Of a DNA stretch of 64,000 bases, positions 44,496 through 58,424 are shown one piece after another (position 1 is the stretch's first letter; each line of letters opens with the position of its first letter). The translations under genes and the position numbers were made by a program. Source of the stretch: Acanthococcus lagerstroemiae (taxonomy: Eukaryota > Arthropoda > Insecta > Hemiptera > Eriococcidae); contig CM063113.1 in assembly GCA_031841125.1 (NCBI GenBank), positions 25,503,312-25,567,311 of the forward strand, in the 5' to 3' direction. Under the pieces are notes generated by a model. The model made no database searches, had not been told where the DNA came from, and worked only from the letters and a program-made list of their open reading frames with translations.

Positions 44496-47400
44496 ATGAC
44501 CAGTAACAGACCCTCCACACTGAGACAGCCGAAGGATGAGCTTTCTACACTGGATCGCGTTGCTGAAACCATCCAGGTCGAACTTTCAACCAGCAACCAA
44601 GAGGCAGCTGGAATCGTTCTCCAAGGAATATCAGCAAAAATCACCGCGGTAAAAAATACAACCTGCGATTATCTGAGTAGTAGTGTATGTTACAAAAATT
44701 TCCTCCCCGACGACTACTTCCTAGACTCTGTATGGGATAGGGAATAAAATTGAAACCATACCTTCAAGATGCCCAGTAATAGACCCTCCACACTGAGACA
44801 GCCGAAGGATGAGCTTTCTACACTGGATCGCGTTGCTGAACCCATCCAGGTCGAACTTTCAACCAGCAACCAAGAGGCAGCTGGAATCGTTCTCCAAGGA
44901 ATATCAGCAAAAATCACCGCGGTAAAAAATACACCCTGCGATTATCTGAGTAGTAGTGTATGTTACAAAAATTTCCTCCCCGAAGACTACTTCCTAGACT
45001 CTGTATGGGATAGAGAATAAATTGAAACCATACCTCAAGATGCCCAGTAACAGACCCTCCACACTGAGACAGCCGAAGGATGAGCTTTCTACACTGGATC
45101 GCGTTGCTGAAACCATCCAGGTCGAACTTTCAACCAGCAACCAAGAGGCAGCTGGAATCGTTCTCCAAGGAATATCAGCAAAAATCACCGCGGTAAAAAA
45201 TACACCCTGCGATTATCTGAGTAGTAGTGTATGTTACAAAAATTTCCTCCCCGAAGACTACTTCCTAGACTCTGAATGGGATAGAGAATAAAATTGAAAC
45301 CATACCTTCAAGATGCCCAGTAACAGACCCTCCACACTGAGACAGCCGAAGGATGAGCTTTCTACACTGGATCGCGTTGCTGAAACCATCCAGGTCGAAC
45401 TTTCAACCAGCAACCAAGAGGCAGCTGGAATCGTTCTCCAAGGAATATCAGCAAAAATCACCGCGGTAAAAAATACACCCTGCGATTATCTGAGTAGTAG
45501 TGTATGTTACAAAAATTTCCTCCCCGAAGACTACTTCCTAGACTCTGTATGGGATAGAGAATAAAATTGAAACCATACCTTCAAGATGCCCAGTAACAGA
45601 CCCTCCACACTGAGACAGCCGAAGGATGAGCTTTTTACACTGGATCGCGTTGCTGAAACCATCCAGGTCGAACTTTCAACCAGCAACCAAGAGGCAGCTG
45701 GAATCGTTCTCCAAGGAATATCAGCAAAAATCACCGCGATAAAAAATACACCCTGCGATTATCTGAGTAGTAGTGTATGTTACAAAAATTTCCTCCCCGA
45801 AGACTACTTCCTAGACTCTGTATGGGATAGAGAATAAAATTGAAACCATACCTTCAAGATGCCCAGTAACAGACCCTCCACACTGAGACAGCCGAAGGAT
45901 GAGCTTTCTACACTGGATCGCGTTGCTGAAACCATCCAGGTCGAACTTTCAACCAGCAACCAAGAGGCAGCTGGAATCGTTCTCCAAGGAATATCAGCAA
46001 AAATCACCGCGGTAAAAAATACAACCTGCGATTATCTGAGTAGTAGTGTATGTTACAAAAATTTCCTCCCCGACGACTACTTCCTAGACTCTGTATGGGA
46101 TAGAGAATAAAATTGAAACCATACCTTCAAGATGCCCAGTAACAGACCATCCACACTGAGACAGCCGAAGGATGAGCTTTCTACACTGGATCGCGTTGCT
46201 GAAACCATCCAGGTCGAACTTTCAACCAGCAACCAAGAGGCAGCTGGAATCGTTCTCCAAGGAATATCAGCAAAAATCACCGCGGTAAAAAATACACCCT
46301 GCGATTATCTGAGTAGTAGTGTATGTTACAAAAATTTCCTCCCCGAAGACTACTTCCTAGACTCTGTATGGGATAGAGAATAAAATTGAAACCATACCTC
46401 AAGATGCCCAGTAACAGACCCTCCACACTGAGACAGCCGAAGGATGAGCTTTCTACACTGGATCGCGTTGCTGAAACCATCCAGGTCGAACTTTCAACCA
46501 GCAACCAAGAGGCAGCTGGAATCGTTCTCCAAGGAATATCAGCAAAAATCACCGCGGTAAAAAATACACCCTGCGATTATCTGAGTAGTAGTGTATGTTA
46601 CAAAAATTTCCTCCCCGAAGACTACTTCCTAGACTCTGTATGGGATAGAGAATAAAATTGAAACCATACCTTCAAGATGCCCAGTAACAGACCCTCCACA
46701 CTGAGACAGCCGAAGGATGAGCTTTCTACACTGGATCGCGTTGCTGAAACCATCCAGGTCGAACTTTCAACCAGCAACCAAGAGGCAGCTGGAATCGTTC
46801 TCCAAGGAATATCAGCAAAAATCACCGCGGTAAAAAATACACCCTGCGATTATCTGAGTAGTAGTGTATGTTACAAAAATTTTCTCCCCGAAGACTACTT
46901 CCTAGACTCTGTATGGGATAGAGAATAAAATTGAAACCATACCTTCAAGATGCCCAGTAACAGACCCTCCACACTGAGACAGCCGAAGGATGAGCTTTCT
47001 ACACTGGATCGCGTTGCTGAAACCATCCAGGTCGAACTTTCAACCAGCAACCAAGAGGCAGCTGGAATCGTTCTCCAAGGAATATCAGCAAAAATCACCG
47101 CGGTAAAAAATACACCCTGCGATTATCTGAGTAGTAGTGTATGTTACAAAAATTTCCTCCCCGAAGACTACTTCCTAGACTCAGTATGGGATAGAGAATA
47201 AAATTGAAACCATAACTTCAAGATGCCCAGTAACAGACCCTCCACACTGAGACAGCCGAAGGATGAGCTTTCTACACTGGATCGCGTTGCTGAAACCATC
47301 CAGGTCGAACTTTCAACCAGCAACCAAGAGGCAGCTGGAATCGTTCTCCGAGGAATATCAGCAAAAATCACCGCGGTAAAAAAAACAACCTGCGATTATC

Positions 47401-49130
47401 TGAGTAGTAGTGTATGTTACAAAAATTTCCTCCCCGAAGACTACTTCCTAGACTCTGTATGGGATAGAGAATAAAATTGAAACCATACCTTCAAGATGCC
47501 CAGTAAAAACCCGCCACACTGAGACAGCCGGAGGATGAGCTTTCTACACTGGATCGCGTTGCTGAAACCATCCAGGTCGAACTTTCAACCAGCAACCAAG
47601 AGGCAGCTGGAATCGTTCTCTTAGGAATATCAGAAAAAATCACCGCGGTAAAAAATACACCCTGCGATTATCTGAGTAGTAGTGTATGTTACAAAAATTT
47701 CCTCCCCGAAGACTACTTCCTAGACTCTGTATGGGATAGAGAATAAAATTGAAACCATACCTTCAAGATGCCCAGTAACAGACCCTCCACACTGAGACAG
47801 CCGAAGGATGAGCTTTCTACACTGGATCGCGTTGCTGAAACCATCCAGGTCGAACTTTCAACCAGCAACCAAGAGGCAGCTGGAATCGTTCTCGAAGGAA
47901 TATCAGCAAAAATCACCGCGGTAAAAAATACAACCTGCGATTATCTGAGTAGTAGTGTATGTTACAAAAATTTCCTCCTCGACGACTACTTCCTAGACTC
48001 TGTATGGGATAGAGAATAAAATTGAAACCATAACTTCAAGATGCCCAGTAACAGACCCTCCACACTGAGACAGCCGAAGGATGAGCTTTCTACACTGGAT
48101 CGCGTTGCTGAAACCATCCAGGTCGAACTTTCAACCAGCAACCAAGAGGCAGCTGGAATCGTTCTCCCAGGAATATCAGAAAAAATCACCGCGGTAAAAA
48201 ATACAACCTGCGATTATCTGAGTAGTAGTGCATGTTACAAAAATTTCCTCCCCGAAGACTACTTCCTAGACTCTGTATGGGATAGAGAATAAAATTGAAA
48301 CCATACCTTCAAGATGCCCAGTAACAGACCCTCCACACTGAGACAGCCGAAGGATGAGCTTTCTACACTGGATCGCGTTGCTGAAACCATCCAGGTCGAA
48401 CTTTCAACCAGCAACCAAGAGGCAGCTGGAATCGTTCTCCAAGGAATATCAGCAAAAATCACCGCGGTAAAAAATACACCCTGCGATTATCTGAGTAGTA
48501 GTGTATGTTACAAAAATTTCCTCCCCGAAGACTACTTCCTAGACTCAGTATGGGATAGAGAATAAAATTGAAACCATAACTTCAAGATGCCCAGTAACAG
48601 ACCCTCCACACTGAGACAGCCGAAGGATGAGCTTTTTACACTGGATCGCGTTGCTGAAACCATCCAGGTCGAACTTTCAACCAGCAACCAAGAGGCAGCT
48701 GGAATCGTTCTCCAAGGAATATCAGCAAAAATCACCGCGGTAAGAAATACACCCTCCGATTATCTGAGTAGTAGTGTATGTTACAAAAATTTCCTCCCCG
48801 ACGACTACTTCCTAGACTCTGTATGGGATAGAGAATAAAATTGAAACCATAACTTCAAGATGCCCAGTAACAGACCCTCCACACTGAGACAGCCGAAGGA
48901 TGAGCTTTCTACACTGGATCGCGTTGCTGAAACCATCCAGGTCGAACTTTCAACCAGCAACCAAGAGGCAGCTGAAATCGTTCTCCAAGGAATATCAGCA
49001 AAAATCACCGCGGTAAAAAATACACCCTGCGATTATCTGAGTAGTAGTGTATGTTACAAATATTTACCCCAAAGACTCCTTCCTAGACTCAGTATGGGAT
49101 AGAGAATAATATTGAAACCATCCCTTCAAG
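44496..49130 (+). repeat. 273 bp satellite array 2, 17 units
   Basis: Unit starts run from 44,496 to 48,860 in steps of 271-273. Diagnostic variants by unit are: 1, MTSN and PDD; 2, aat for aac plus AEPIQ; 3, SEWDRE; 5, F and AIK (the central palindrome is changed to ACCGCGAT); 11, VLRG with VKKTT; 12, a damaged start (agtaaaaaccc) with ISEKI; 13, VLEG with LDD; 14, VLPG, ISEKI, SAC; 16, F with VRNTPS; 17, AAEIV. Almost all units are the S type found at the edges of array 1. One-base indels are rarer than in array 1. Confidence 0.9.
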
Positions 49131-49207
49131 ACGCACAGTAAGAGACCCTCCACACTGAGAAAAGACACCTCGGGACTTCCTGAGCTGTGTGTTACAATTT
49201 TCCCCCT
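49131..49207. repeat. Degenerate satellite unit, right edge of array 2
   Basis: Same shortened edge unit as at 35,207. Confidence 0.65.
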
Positions 49208-49402
49208 AAAATGACTCGTTTCTGAAACCTCTGGAGGCACAGAAACCACTATAATAAAATCATACATGCACATTTCATTCTGACCTCCTCCCTCTCCACC
49301 TTCACTTTGATTAAGTTCCTCAAAACAAACTGGTAAAATTAAAAACACTACACAAATTTTTCTTAGGTTAAAGGAAACTCTAGCTTGAAATATTAAAAGA
49401 AT
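49208..49402. other. Unique spacer right of array 2
   Basis: Counterpart of 35,284-35,477, with single-base changes such as ccttcacttt for ccgtcacttt and one extra A in the cacaaattttt run. Confidence 0.4.
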
Positions 49403-49532
49403 TTATGTTATGGTTTGGGTAAATGGTTTTATGTGAGATTCTTTCAATTCCATGTTATCCTGCCCCAAGAAAAATTTAACACCATTTTCTCCGTCAGCAT
49501 CAATAACTGCAGCATTTTTCAATTCTTCATTC
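49403..49532 (-). other. Candidate terminal exon on the minus strand, copy 2
   Basis: As at 35,478, with one residue changed near the end (PFTQTIT instead of PFIQTIT). Confidence 0.4.
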
Positions 49533-52500
49533 CTGAAAAATATAAGGACTAATTCAAAATTTATACACCTAAATTTGATTTTTATAGTAAGCTCTCTCAA
49601 CGTTAAGCATCTTAAGCTAAGTTTGGTAACCTGTCTGTTGTGTTAAGGAGTCAAAGTACATTTGTGAACATTTTTTTGAGAACTTTTGCGGAGAGCGGGC
49701 AAAGGTGCCAACAAGAGAGTTTTTTTGTTCTACTATGAGGAACAAACATTTTCTCAGGCGAAGGAGAGACAAGCCTTCTGACCATTTTAGTAAACTATCC
49801 AAATTCCTGTTTGCCTTTCTTTCTTCAAAATTTAGTCATGTGCACATTTAAATGTGGAATTAGAATGTAGTATTAATGATACCAGGATGTGAAAAATGGG
49901 CAGTTAGAGCGAATACTACTTAGAAAGTTGAGAACGAATGTTATTCTTATCAAAATGCACTAGCAGGTACAAAAATAAGAGGGGGGGAGGTTGCCCTCAC
50001 AAGCCTCCGCCGTAGTAGGGCAATTTTAGTAGATGGCTCAATAGTTGCGAAAATCCAAAAAGTCAAAATGTTTTCCCCCGTTTTTTGCAAATAAACACAA
50101 AGTTTCACTTTTCTGGATCGGTCTATTCTGTGGTCTGGCACTCAAAACCTATTTCTAGTGGAAAGAAATGTCACGAATCGGACAGACGTATTTCCCAACT
50201 GAATGTTTCTAAATTTTACCAGGTGAACGATCGGGAAAATATTTGTGGTTTTTTGGATGATTAAGTCGTAAAAATTGGCAAACATGAATCTCTCATGCTC
50301 TTCTAATAGGATTGGATTTTTGCAAGTCGAACGGCATTTTTTAAACTTTTTCCAACGGGCCGACTTGATCGAGGGTTACCTCAAAATTATAGGGGAGTGG
50401 TGGAAGAAGGGGGCGACTTCATAAGACAATGATATATTTATATCAGAAATAAAATTTTAATAATGAAAAAATGGAGTCACCGTTAATGAAGAAGAAACCT
50501 GTTTCGAATAAAAAGTACACCTAAACACGTAGATGTTCACTTGATTCGGGAGAGGGGGATTACCTTACATCCTGGTTCAAGTTTCTGATCGTATGTAGAT
50601 GAGATAAGCAGTTTTCATGGTCGAACTATTTTTTTTTTTTTGAAAAGTTTAAGTGGGTCATTCTCCCAATAACTCAATATTTAAGTAACCGTTTGGTATC
50701 TCAAAAACTAAGAATGTTAGAGCAATAATTTTATTTTGTTAGATAGGTGTAAATCTCTTCTATCACATTAATCTGCCAAAAAGTTCAAAATACATACCCT
50801 AACATACCTAACATCCCCAAACTGTCAAATTATAGTCAAAATTCCATCGTCGTCTAAGTAACCACTCACGGATTTTTCTTAAAAACGCGTCACACAGACA
50901 GATATTTCTAATAAATAATTTATGTGGAATGTTTTTCTCGAAGAGATATGTTGTACAAGTCATTTGAGGGCGCTACCCAAAATTTTGACCCCTTAAAAGG
51001 GTTCAAAGACCCTGGTAAATTTGTGTAACCATTTTTATTCCTTCGTAGTCTACAAATTTTTCGAGTGCTTATTGTGGGTGACATTGTTTGCCGAAAAAAG
51101 TAGAAACCCTGCATCCTTATAGTTAGAAGGATGTTATGTATATCGTCCACAAGATAATTTCCAAAATTCTGGAATTAATATGGTTATGCATAATGTTTTT
51201 TCGCTGAAAATCGACTTTCCGTACTCTAAATCTTCCTTCGTAGACTACATTAATAAACTGAGAAGCAATTAATGACAGTATTTAATAATGGCATATTTGT
51301 AGCAAGCCAACACTGTAGAATGTATCAACGTGCTGAGTATTAAATTTTTTCGAACTGCTGGCTGCCTACAATCAGTTTATACAGAAAATTTTTTTCATTT
51401 GTCGTCTACAAGATTTTTTCCCCTTCGTCATATCCGAGTTAGGGCTGTCAAAAAATTGATCCAAAATCGATTTAAATCGATAATGCCTCCAATAGATTAC
51501 CTATCGGTAAGGATCTTCGAGTTATCGATTTAATCGATTTTCCTTCATGCATAACACTGAAATTTGAAATAAAGGATCCGGAAAAATTGTCTTACGCTTC
51601 CCGTATTAAAACGCATATTCCACTGATTGTGTCAAATGTCCAACATTGCCGTGTTAAACAAGAAGAATCTATGTGCAAATTGTGGGAATTTGAGTTCTCG
51701 ATGAATTGTGATAGAGAGCACACGATTCTACAAAAATTCCTTCGTCGTTTACAAATCGTATCCCCCTGCCCCAACTTGGGGGAGGGTAGATTGTTGAACC
51801 TCATATATGCCTTAAGGTACACATACATTACACATTCCATGAAAACAAATCCATCAAAAAATTAATTCAAAAATGCTTTTAAAAAATAACCTTAAATTAC
51901 GAGTTATTGGGAGAGTCACCCAAATATTATCAACGGTTCATACGGCTGATGCCGTATAAAAGACCTATTGTATTTTTATTTCTTCAATGAAAATCCACGT
52001 TTCGACATTCTACTGCACCAGACTACGAAATGTTTCCTCCAGTTATGGAGGAAGAAACTTTAACGTCGTGCCTACGTGAATTTTGTAAAACATATTCAGA
52101 GTAACACAAAAAAAATCTGCTTTATTTGATTTCATTATTTTTTTTTTTTTTTTAATTAATTACCTAATTTAGAAACACATAAACAGGTAGCTTCTCAGCC
52201 TCCTCCTTCCCCTTTCAGCAGGCATTCAACTTTCAATTTTTAGTTAAAAAGATTAAGAAGAAGTCTTCTCTGAATTTACTTCCTCATTTTGGTTGGCAGT
52301 CCTAGAAAATCTTCGATTGCACAAGTTTCTCCTGAATCTAATCAGCTATCACGATTTCATATTAGTTTCGATGCTTATCTGCTGCTAGCACTCAAGTACG
52401 TACCAATGAGCAGTATGTTCCGCTAAGAGAGCAGTTCATAAGCAATTTGGACAGCTGCAAAGACATGTGAGTCCTGCACTACAGACCTGGTCTTTCAACA

Positions 52501-52983
52501 TTAGCAGATAGTTGAAAGGTCATTCTAGACGCTGAAAAGTAACATATGCGAGCAAGATTTCCAAAGCTTCCTGTAATTCAACGAAATATAATACACTTCA
52601 CTTCATTCTGCGAACAAAGAATTGAGCAGGGTGCAGGGTTCATCGAGGGGCGCATCAAAATCATTGCGGATTTACAACAAGGATACACAATTCAAGCAGT
52701 TGAATCATGAAGCACCGCTCTCTCTTAATGTCCGAGGGTGTTTTAAAATGCACAACGATTTGCAACTGCTTACCCAATTTCGATCTTGATCCGTCAGATC
52801 GCTATTGATGAGAGTCTTAAGAAGTTAATTCTACGAAGATCAGAATTTATGCATCCAGAAAAGATTTCATGTCGCTGTTTTGCTATCTTTGAGGTCGGCA
52901 ATTCAGTATCACCTACAATTGGAACAAATCAGTTATAAAACGAAGACGCATGATTATACAAATAATTAGTAATAAAAGTACTA
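49533..52983. other. Non-coding stretch of the duplication, copy 2
   Basis: Counterpart of 35,608-39,054, carrying the same eroded ttcgt-gtctacaa repeats (about 50,850-51,750). Small indels distinguish it, for instance in poly-T at 50,631 and 52,138. No coding feature is supported. Confidence 0.45.
51463..51541. repeat. ATCGAT-rich inverted repeat, copy 2
   Basis: As at 37,536, with one loop change (ggatcttcgag for ggatcctcgag). Both arms are unchanged. Confidence 0.5.
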
Positions 52984-53260
52984 TTAGCAAATCCTACCGG
53001 CCTATCTGCTTGCTCGACACCATGGGCAAGGCGTTCAAGAGGATGATCGTGGACAGGATGGAGACACATCTCGAGAGACGGAAGACGATCTTGACCAGTA
53101 AGTACGGCTTCAGAACCAGCCGTTCGACCGCGGATACGCGTGGGAGAGTACTGTGCGGCAGTCAATCTCGACATCCGGAACGCCTTCAACTCGATATCAT
53201 ACACGCTTATAGTGGAGGCACTGGAGGAGGCGCTGGTGCCGGGCAACCTAGTATCTTCAG
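52984..53260 (+). pseudogene. R1/Jockey-like reverse transcriptase fragment, copy 2
   Basis: Same frames, motifs and frame break as 39,055-39,330. It was therefore already broken before duplication. Confidence 0.8.
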
Positions 53261-53274
53261 AAAATCTTTTTTTT

Positions 53275-53745
53275 TAACTATAGATCATCAGCACAGTATA
53301 AATCAAATTATAGAAAAATGCACTGAATATCAAAAAGATCTGTTCTGAGCAATGATAGACTTACAAAAGCATTCAACTCTATAGACCATCAATTCATGAT
53401 CAGAATGTTAGACAAGCAAAGGGGTCCCAGAATGTTTCATAGATATAATAGAAGAAATGTATACCGGGCTGAAAGGAAGGATGATTACCGACGTTGAAGG
53501 ACAGTATTTTGAAATTAATAAAAAAGGCGTAAAACAGGGGGATCCACTATCATCAATCCTTTTTAACAGTGCGCTACAAGAAATTATCAGAAAATTAGAA
53601 CGGGAAGAAAAGGGGTTGGTTATAAATCGAAGAAGACCGTTAAATCTTATAGATTCGCAGTTGATACGAGTATTATACTCTTAGCGAACTCAGAAGAAGA
53701 ATTAAAAGAAATGATAGATGAGTTAGATGAACAGCGTAAACCCTG
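53275..53745 (+). pseudogene. RTE-like reverse transcriptase fragment, copy 2
   Basis: Same as 39,345-39,815, including F-A-V-D at the catalytic site. One change near the end gives EQRKP instead of EQGKP. Confidence 0.8.
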
Positions 53746-53758
53746 AATTAAAATTCAA

Positions 53759-53945
53759 GTGTTCAAGGAGCCGGATCCCACTCGGGTACTGTCGGACCTA
53801 TCCTCCCGCCAACATCCCTTAGTCGCCTCTTACGACACGCAGGCATGCAGTTTGTACCTGCATGCATGCGGTTGGCGTATTCTGCTCCCCGCCAACACGG
53901 AGTGCTTTCCACCACCAACCTTCTCGCCAGAAATTATCACAAACC
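53759..53945. repeat. DR1 tail, copy in duplication copy 2
   Basis: As at 39,829, with cgccaacacgg in place of cgccaacaggg. Confidence 0.6.
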
Positions 53946-55120
53946 AAACGATAGATTAATAAAACATAACTTTTTTCAGCCCTAATACGGCAGTGTTTTG
54001 CGACCTGGAAAAGGTGTAAAAAGATGGAGGGAAAACAGAAGTATGCGAACTGACAAACACAATGAATTAGCATTCGCTGTAAAAAAGAAAAGAGAAAAAA
54101 ACAGACGCGAACATGGTGTGGGTTTACTAATTCGAACTATAGAATCAGCGATCAAGTCAGGGCGATAATTCCAAAATTGGACATGGTAATTTTCGTGAGA
54201 TTAGAAACCAAGCCTAAGCCAATCGTGATAATACAAACATATACGTGCCAACAGCATAAAACAGCACAGAGAAAATCCATCGATTCTACAAAGGCCAAGG
54301 AACAATACAAAGAGGCTGTAACTCCGGCCAATGAACTGAAAAATACACAAGGCAAAAGGAATAAGGCTTCGAAGAAAAATGCGAGACGCGACAGACATAA
54401 TGAATTTATCATGGCAACCGAAGTTAAACTCAGCAACTGGAAAACATATCTGAAAACTTTTTTCTTAAAATGACAGTTCCTACATGAAAGACAATCACCA
54501 GCAATCACTTCTAAAAAGGCAAAGGAGGATCTCCTGCAGTATTCCGCGTTTGCCGAAACCATCCAATGCGTATGTGGCCAGCTATATGCTGCTAGAAACG
54601 TACTCAAAGGAATATCGGGAACGATTCCTACGCAGAAAATCCTTAACCTAGGACTTCCACAGGAGTAATGACTACTGATTATCTCACATCTGGATACCTC
54701 AATTAGCCTCCAAATGAAACTAATCACGAAATTAAAATGATTTTCAGATGACTGTCAGCCCGGAAATCGAGTCAGAAACCAGATAGATGACATACTCGCG
54801 AATGGGCTATTTAAATATGCAGTTACGAGCTGTCGCACATATCCTGGTGCTGACTGTACCTCTGACCATAAACTGGAAAATAGGCAAGGCCAAAGGGATA
54901 TGACTTCCAGAGAAAGGCGAGGAGATTGAAGGGCTCTGACGGAAGCATGACTCCCTGAACATTCCCAAAAAGGTGGGAGTTCAGCGGCCGAGAGAGAAAG
55001 AAAACCACTGCAGTACTAGAAGACAGATAACATGAAATTATCGTGGAATCCGAAGCTAAACTCAGCGACTAGTGAACATACCAGGAAACTTCTTTCCAGT
55101 ATGACCGGGCACCTACTCAA
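53946..55120 (+). pseudogene. RTE-type endonuclease remains, copy 2
   Basis: As at 40,016, but the strand motif reads KPKPIVIIQTY. One C is missing near 54,761 (agcccggaaatc), which shifts the frame before the C-terminal SDH block. Confidence 0.7.
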
Positions 55121-55913
55121 GCGAAGACTGGAGATGATGGACCGGATATTCTCAGGGAAGAAATATTGACCATGACCGGTTCCGACATGAAAGACAATCG
55201 CCAGCAGTCTCTACTAAGGGTGACCAAAGGGGGATCGTCGGTAGTATCGCGCATTTGCAAGAACCATCCAATGAGAATGTAGCCAGCTATCTATGTATAT
55301 GTGGCTGAAAACATACGGGAAAGAATATCGAGAACGATTCCTACATAGAATATCCTTAACCTAGGGCTTCCACAGGAGTGGGGGTCGGTAACTCAGCCTT
55401 TTGGCGAAGATCAAAGTGTATTATGATTATGATATTAGGTTTCTTGATTCCCAATTAATGAATTTGGCGATATCATCAGCAGGTGGACTTGACGACCAAG
55501 TACTACTCAAGCAACGTGGATTATAGGTACCAGTAATACCGGGCAGAGTTGGGTATAATTTTGAATTTAACGTGCTTATATTGGCCAAAAGGGGTGGATA
55601 CCATATTTCTAAAGCCCCTGGATCCGCCAAAAGGGGCGATGCAAGTAGGTATCTATAAGAAGATACGTATACGTATACTATCTGCTAGGATTCCCCGTCC
55701 CTCATCTTCACAGATATTTTTCTTGAACTCTGCTTCGTCAGACCTACAAACATAAAAATGTAATCAAATAAATACGATTAAAAACGAATCAATACAATGT
55801 CAAGTTTTCCAAGTCACAAGAAAATTCCAAGGTAGGTGACAACTGAAGAAGATGAATAAATGCAGGGACGTACCGAAGAGTTTTTCCTTGAGGAGAGGGG
55901 GGGGGGATGTTGA

Positions 55914-56144
55914 AAGTCCCAACTGCCTCAACTCAGAATTCTTAAGTATCAATGCAAAATAAAAAAACCTTTCGACCGGTTGGATTTTTCCAACTGACTC
56001 ACCTCACAATTCCCAAGTATCAAAGCAAAAGAAGAAAAATGTTTTGACTTGTTGGGTTTTCCCAACTTCTCAACTCAATTCCCAAGTATCGAAGGAAGAA
56101 AAAAAAAACCTTCTAACTTGTTGGATTTTCCCAACTCGCCTGAC
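55914..56144. repeat. Minisatellite with hairpin motif, copy 3
   Basis: Identical by eye to 41,985-42,215. Confidence 0.55.
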
Positions 56145-56313
56145 TGAAAGGGTAAATTTTCCTAACTGCTGAGAGAAAAATTCCTCCTACAGGAAGGGTG
56201 CCCCCTTATCGACACGTCCCTGATTAAATAACTGATAATGTATCAAAATTTTAATTATTAGTTTTTTGTATCGAGGGTGCAGCTGAAGAAACTAACAGAT
56301 CTGACAGTGTAAT

Positions 56314-56592
56314 ATGGCAGTATTTTGCAAGCTGGAAAAGTGTGACTATATAGTTGAAACCAGATGCGGACTAGTGCAAAAATGGTGAGAAAATCCTAGT
56401 ACTAGGCCCATAGATTTTGTAGACCTTTGCGTTCTTACACACTATGCTGATTCATACAATCAGAAAACGGCTCTTTTAGTGGATTTAGGGTTTCCACCAG
56501 ACGCACACCACAAATTTATTTTAAAGTATGGTCAAGAAAGAAAAATTGTCTGGTTCTGTCTAAACGCTCACTTAAGCTACATACCGCATTGA
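56314..56592 (+). pseudogene. Unrecognised 92-codon frame with one in-frame TGA, copy 3
   Basis: Identical by eye to 42,385-42,663, including the single TGA at codon 25. Confidence 0.4.
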
Positions 56593-57151
56593 AATTTCAA
56601 AAATGTAAAAAGAAAAACGTGCCAAATTTCGGGGTTTTCTCCTCGCGGGAGAGATAGCTATGTATTGGGACGCGAAATAAAATGTAGAGAGCGCTTGTAA
56701 CTCTACACACGCGCACGCACACTAACAAACACATGTAAGGAGGAAAAGTGATAGGAATCAATATTTCTTAATTCTTTTCCTTAAACAAGGAGAGTAGAAG
56801 CCGATATCGTTTCATGAAAGATTCCACCTGTCATTTTGTTTCAATTACTATTTTAATATGTAGTCGGCTTTTCCAGAAATAATTTCAATAAGGAATTAAC
56901 CATCAGATAATTCTAAATTTATCAAACTTCCAAAAATCGAATTATCGTCCGCCCATACATTTCTACAAGGCCTGGTTTATTTGATCACTCAAACGAGACA
57001 AGTTCTCAACTCACCGGCTGGGAGTCAATCATTTCTATTCTGAGTCTCAATAGCCTCCATTCCTTCTTCGTCTACCTGTGCGTCAGGTCTCTAAAATCCC
57101 TTTTTCGAGTGCTTCTGTGCGCATCTGGCTGAAGTAGCAAAGATTGGCGAG

Positions 57152-57158
57152 TATAAAA
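57152..57158 (+). promoter_or_regulatory. Candidate TATA box, copy 3
   Basis: TATAAAA in the same context as 17,033 and 43,223. Confidence 0.3.
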
Positions 57159-57354
57159 ACTGTTCAGGGGATTCAAAACAACATAGTTTTTTCAACATAC
57201 CAATTTCTTTGCACCAACTATAGAAACATTTTTTCAGCCAGTACCCAGACTCAACCAAAAATCGTGGAGGTAACTGCTCTCTGAGTCCGCAAAGAAGAGG
57301 AGAAAAGCATCTCCTCTCGATGCCTGATAATCACGGATATCAGAACCGCATTGC

Positions 57355-57418
57355 CATTATAATGATTATTTACACAAACACTTTTATAAGGTGCTCATGT
57401 ACATAATCACCATAACTG
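57355..57418. other. Conserved hairpin, copy 3
   Basis: Identical by eye to 43,426-43,489. Confidence 0.5.
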
Positions 57419-57507
57419 ATGACACTGCTGAAATAAAACATTCCAACATCGCCACTTTATGAATATCCATAACCTATGCAATTATTGATAAACATATAGG
57501 TACTCAC

Positions 57508-58035
57508 CAGCAGGATGTGAAATAACAGTCTTCAAGTGGGTAATTCAATAAAATTAAACGTGAACATTCACTGAACAGCTTTCAACACTTTCAACGGAAA
57601 TCGTAAATCACATACTTCACATAATTTAAACGTAAACGGGAACATTCACAAAAACAAGATCTTCACAATTCCAAAAATTTCCCCAATCGTAACGCGTGAT
57701 GCCTCAGTTTTCCTGAACATACGATACGTGTTAATATTGAAAAATTGGAATAAACTTACGGACCGGAGCGCTGGAGGAACCTACACGAACGGCACAAAAA
57801 CGACGCGGAACTGGCCTAAATTTATATGATTAAACACGATCGCGCAACCGAACTCACCGCGAAAAAACGCACAAAATTCAATAAAAAAAATTTTAAGACA
57901 CCCAGGAGTCGCGAACCAAACGCAGGGAAATCGCGAACGACCGCACTTTTTAATGAAAATGGAAACACATGAAACTGAAAGTTCTACATAATTCCATTTC
58001 ATAGAAAAAAACCATACTATGAGGGCCATTCCTTT
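57508..58035 (-). other. Minus-strand leader with conserved splice sites, copy 3
   Basis: Donors after 57,760 and 57,508 and an acceptor before 57,712, as in copies 1 and 2. Confidence 0.4.
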
Positions 58036-58304
58036 CAATTATTCCAATCATAAGATAAACTGATCGCTGATAAAATTAACCTCATTAAAAGAGACCAACC
58101 CCATTTAGTGTCATGGTGATTAGAAGAAACAGATATTATTCTTGTTATTTTCAAATTATTTTAATTTTAAAAATTTTATTTCTTTGCGAAAACCTGATAA
58201 TAATTTTTATAATAAAAATTCTTAAGATAATATTGAATGTGGATTTGATACTTTAAATAAATACCTAACGTGTATGTATTATTCTGGGCTACCTATATCA
58301 AGAC

Positions 58305-58424
58305 TCACCACCGTAAACCAGATACCTATCTGAGCAGTGGTGTACGTTACGAATTATTCCCCCAAGAAACTCATTCCTAGACTCTATATGTGATAGAGAA
58401 TAAAATTGAAACCATACCTTCAAG
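58305..58424. repeat. Degenerate satellite unit, left edge of array 3
   Basis: Same edge unit as at 44,376. Confidence 0.7.

Larger units (their letters stand above)
41192..55120 (+). repeat. Segmental duplication copy 2 (13.93 kb)
   Basis: The whole unit lies between two occurrences of gcgaagactggag (41,192 and 55,121). Right of the satellite, 49,208-55,120 corresponds base for base, with few changes, to 35,284-41,191. Left of it, 41,192-44,495 corresponds to 55,121-58,424. 41,192-41,984 is DR2-derived then unidentified. 42,216-42,384 and 42,664-43,047 hold nothing I can name. Confidence 0.85.
56976..58304. repeat. Block B3: left half of the satellite-bearing locus, copy 3
   Basis: Near-identical to block B2 (43,048-44,375). 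Same contents. Confidence 0.65.

Noticed and set aside
54152..54727. 191-residue minus-strand frame
   Set aside because: Antisense to the endonuclease remains. The copy 1 counterpart is shorter, and the plus strand carries the recognisable motifs.
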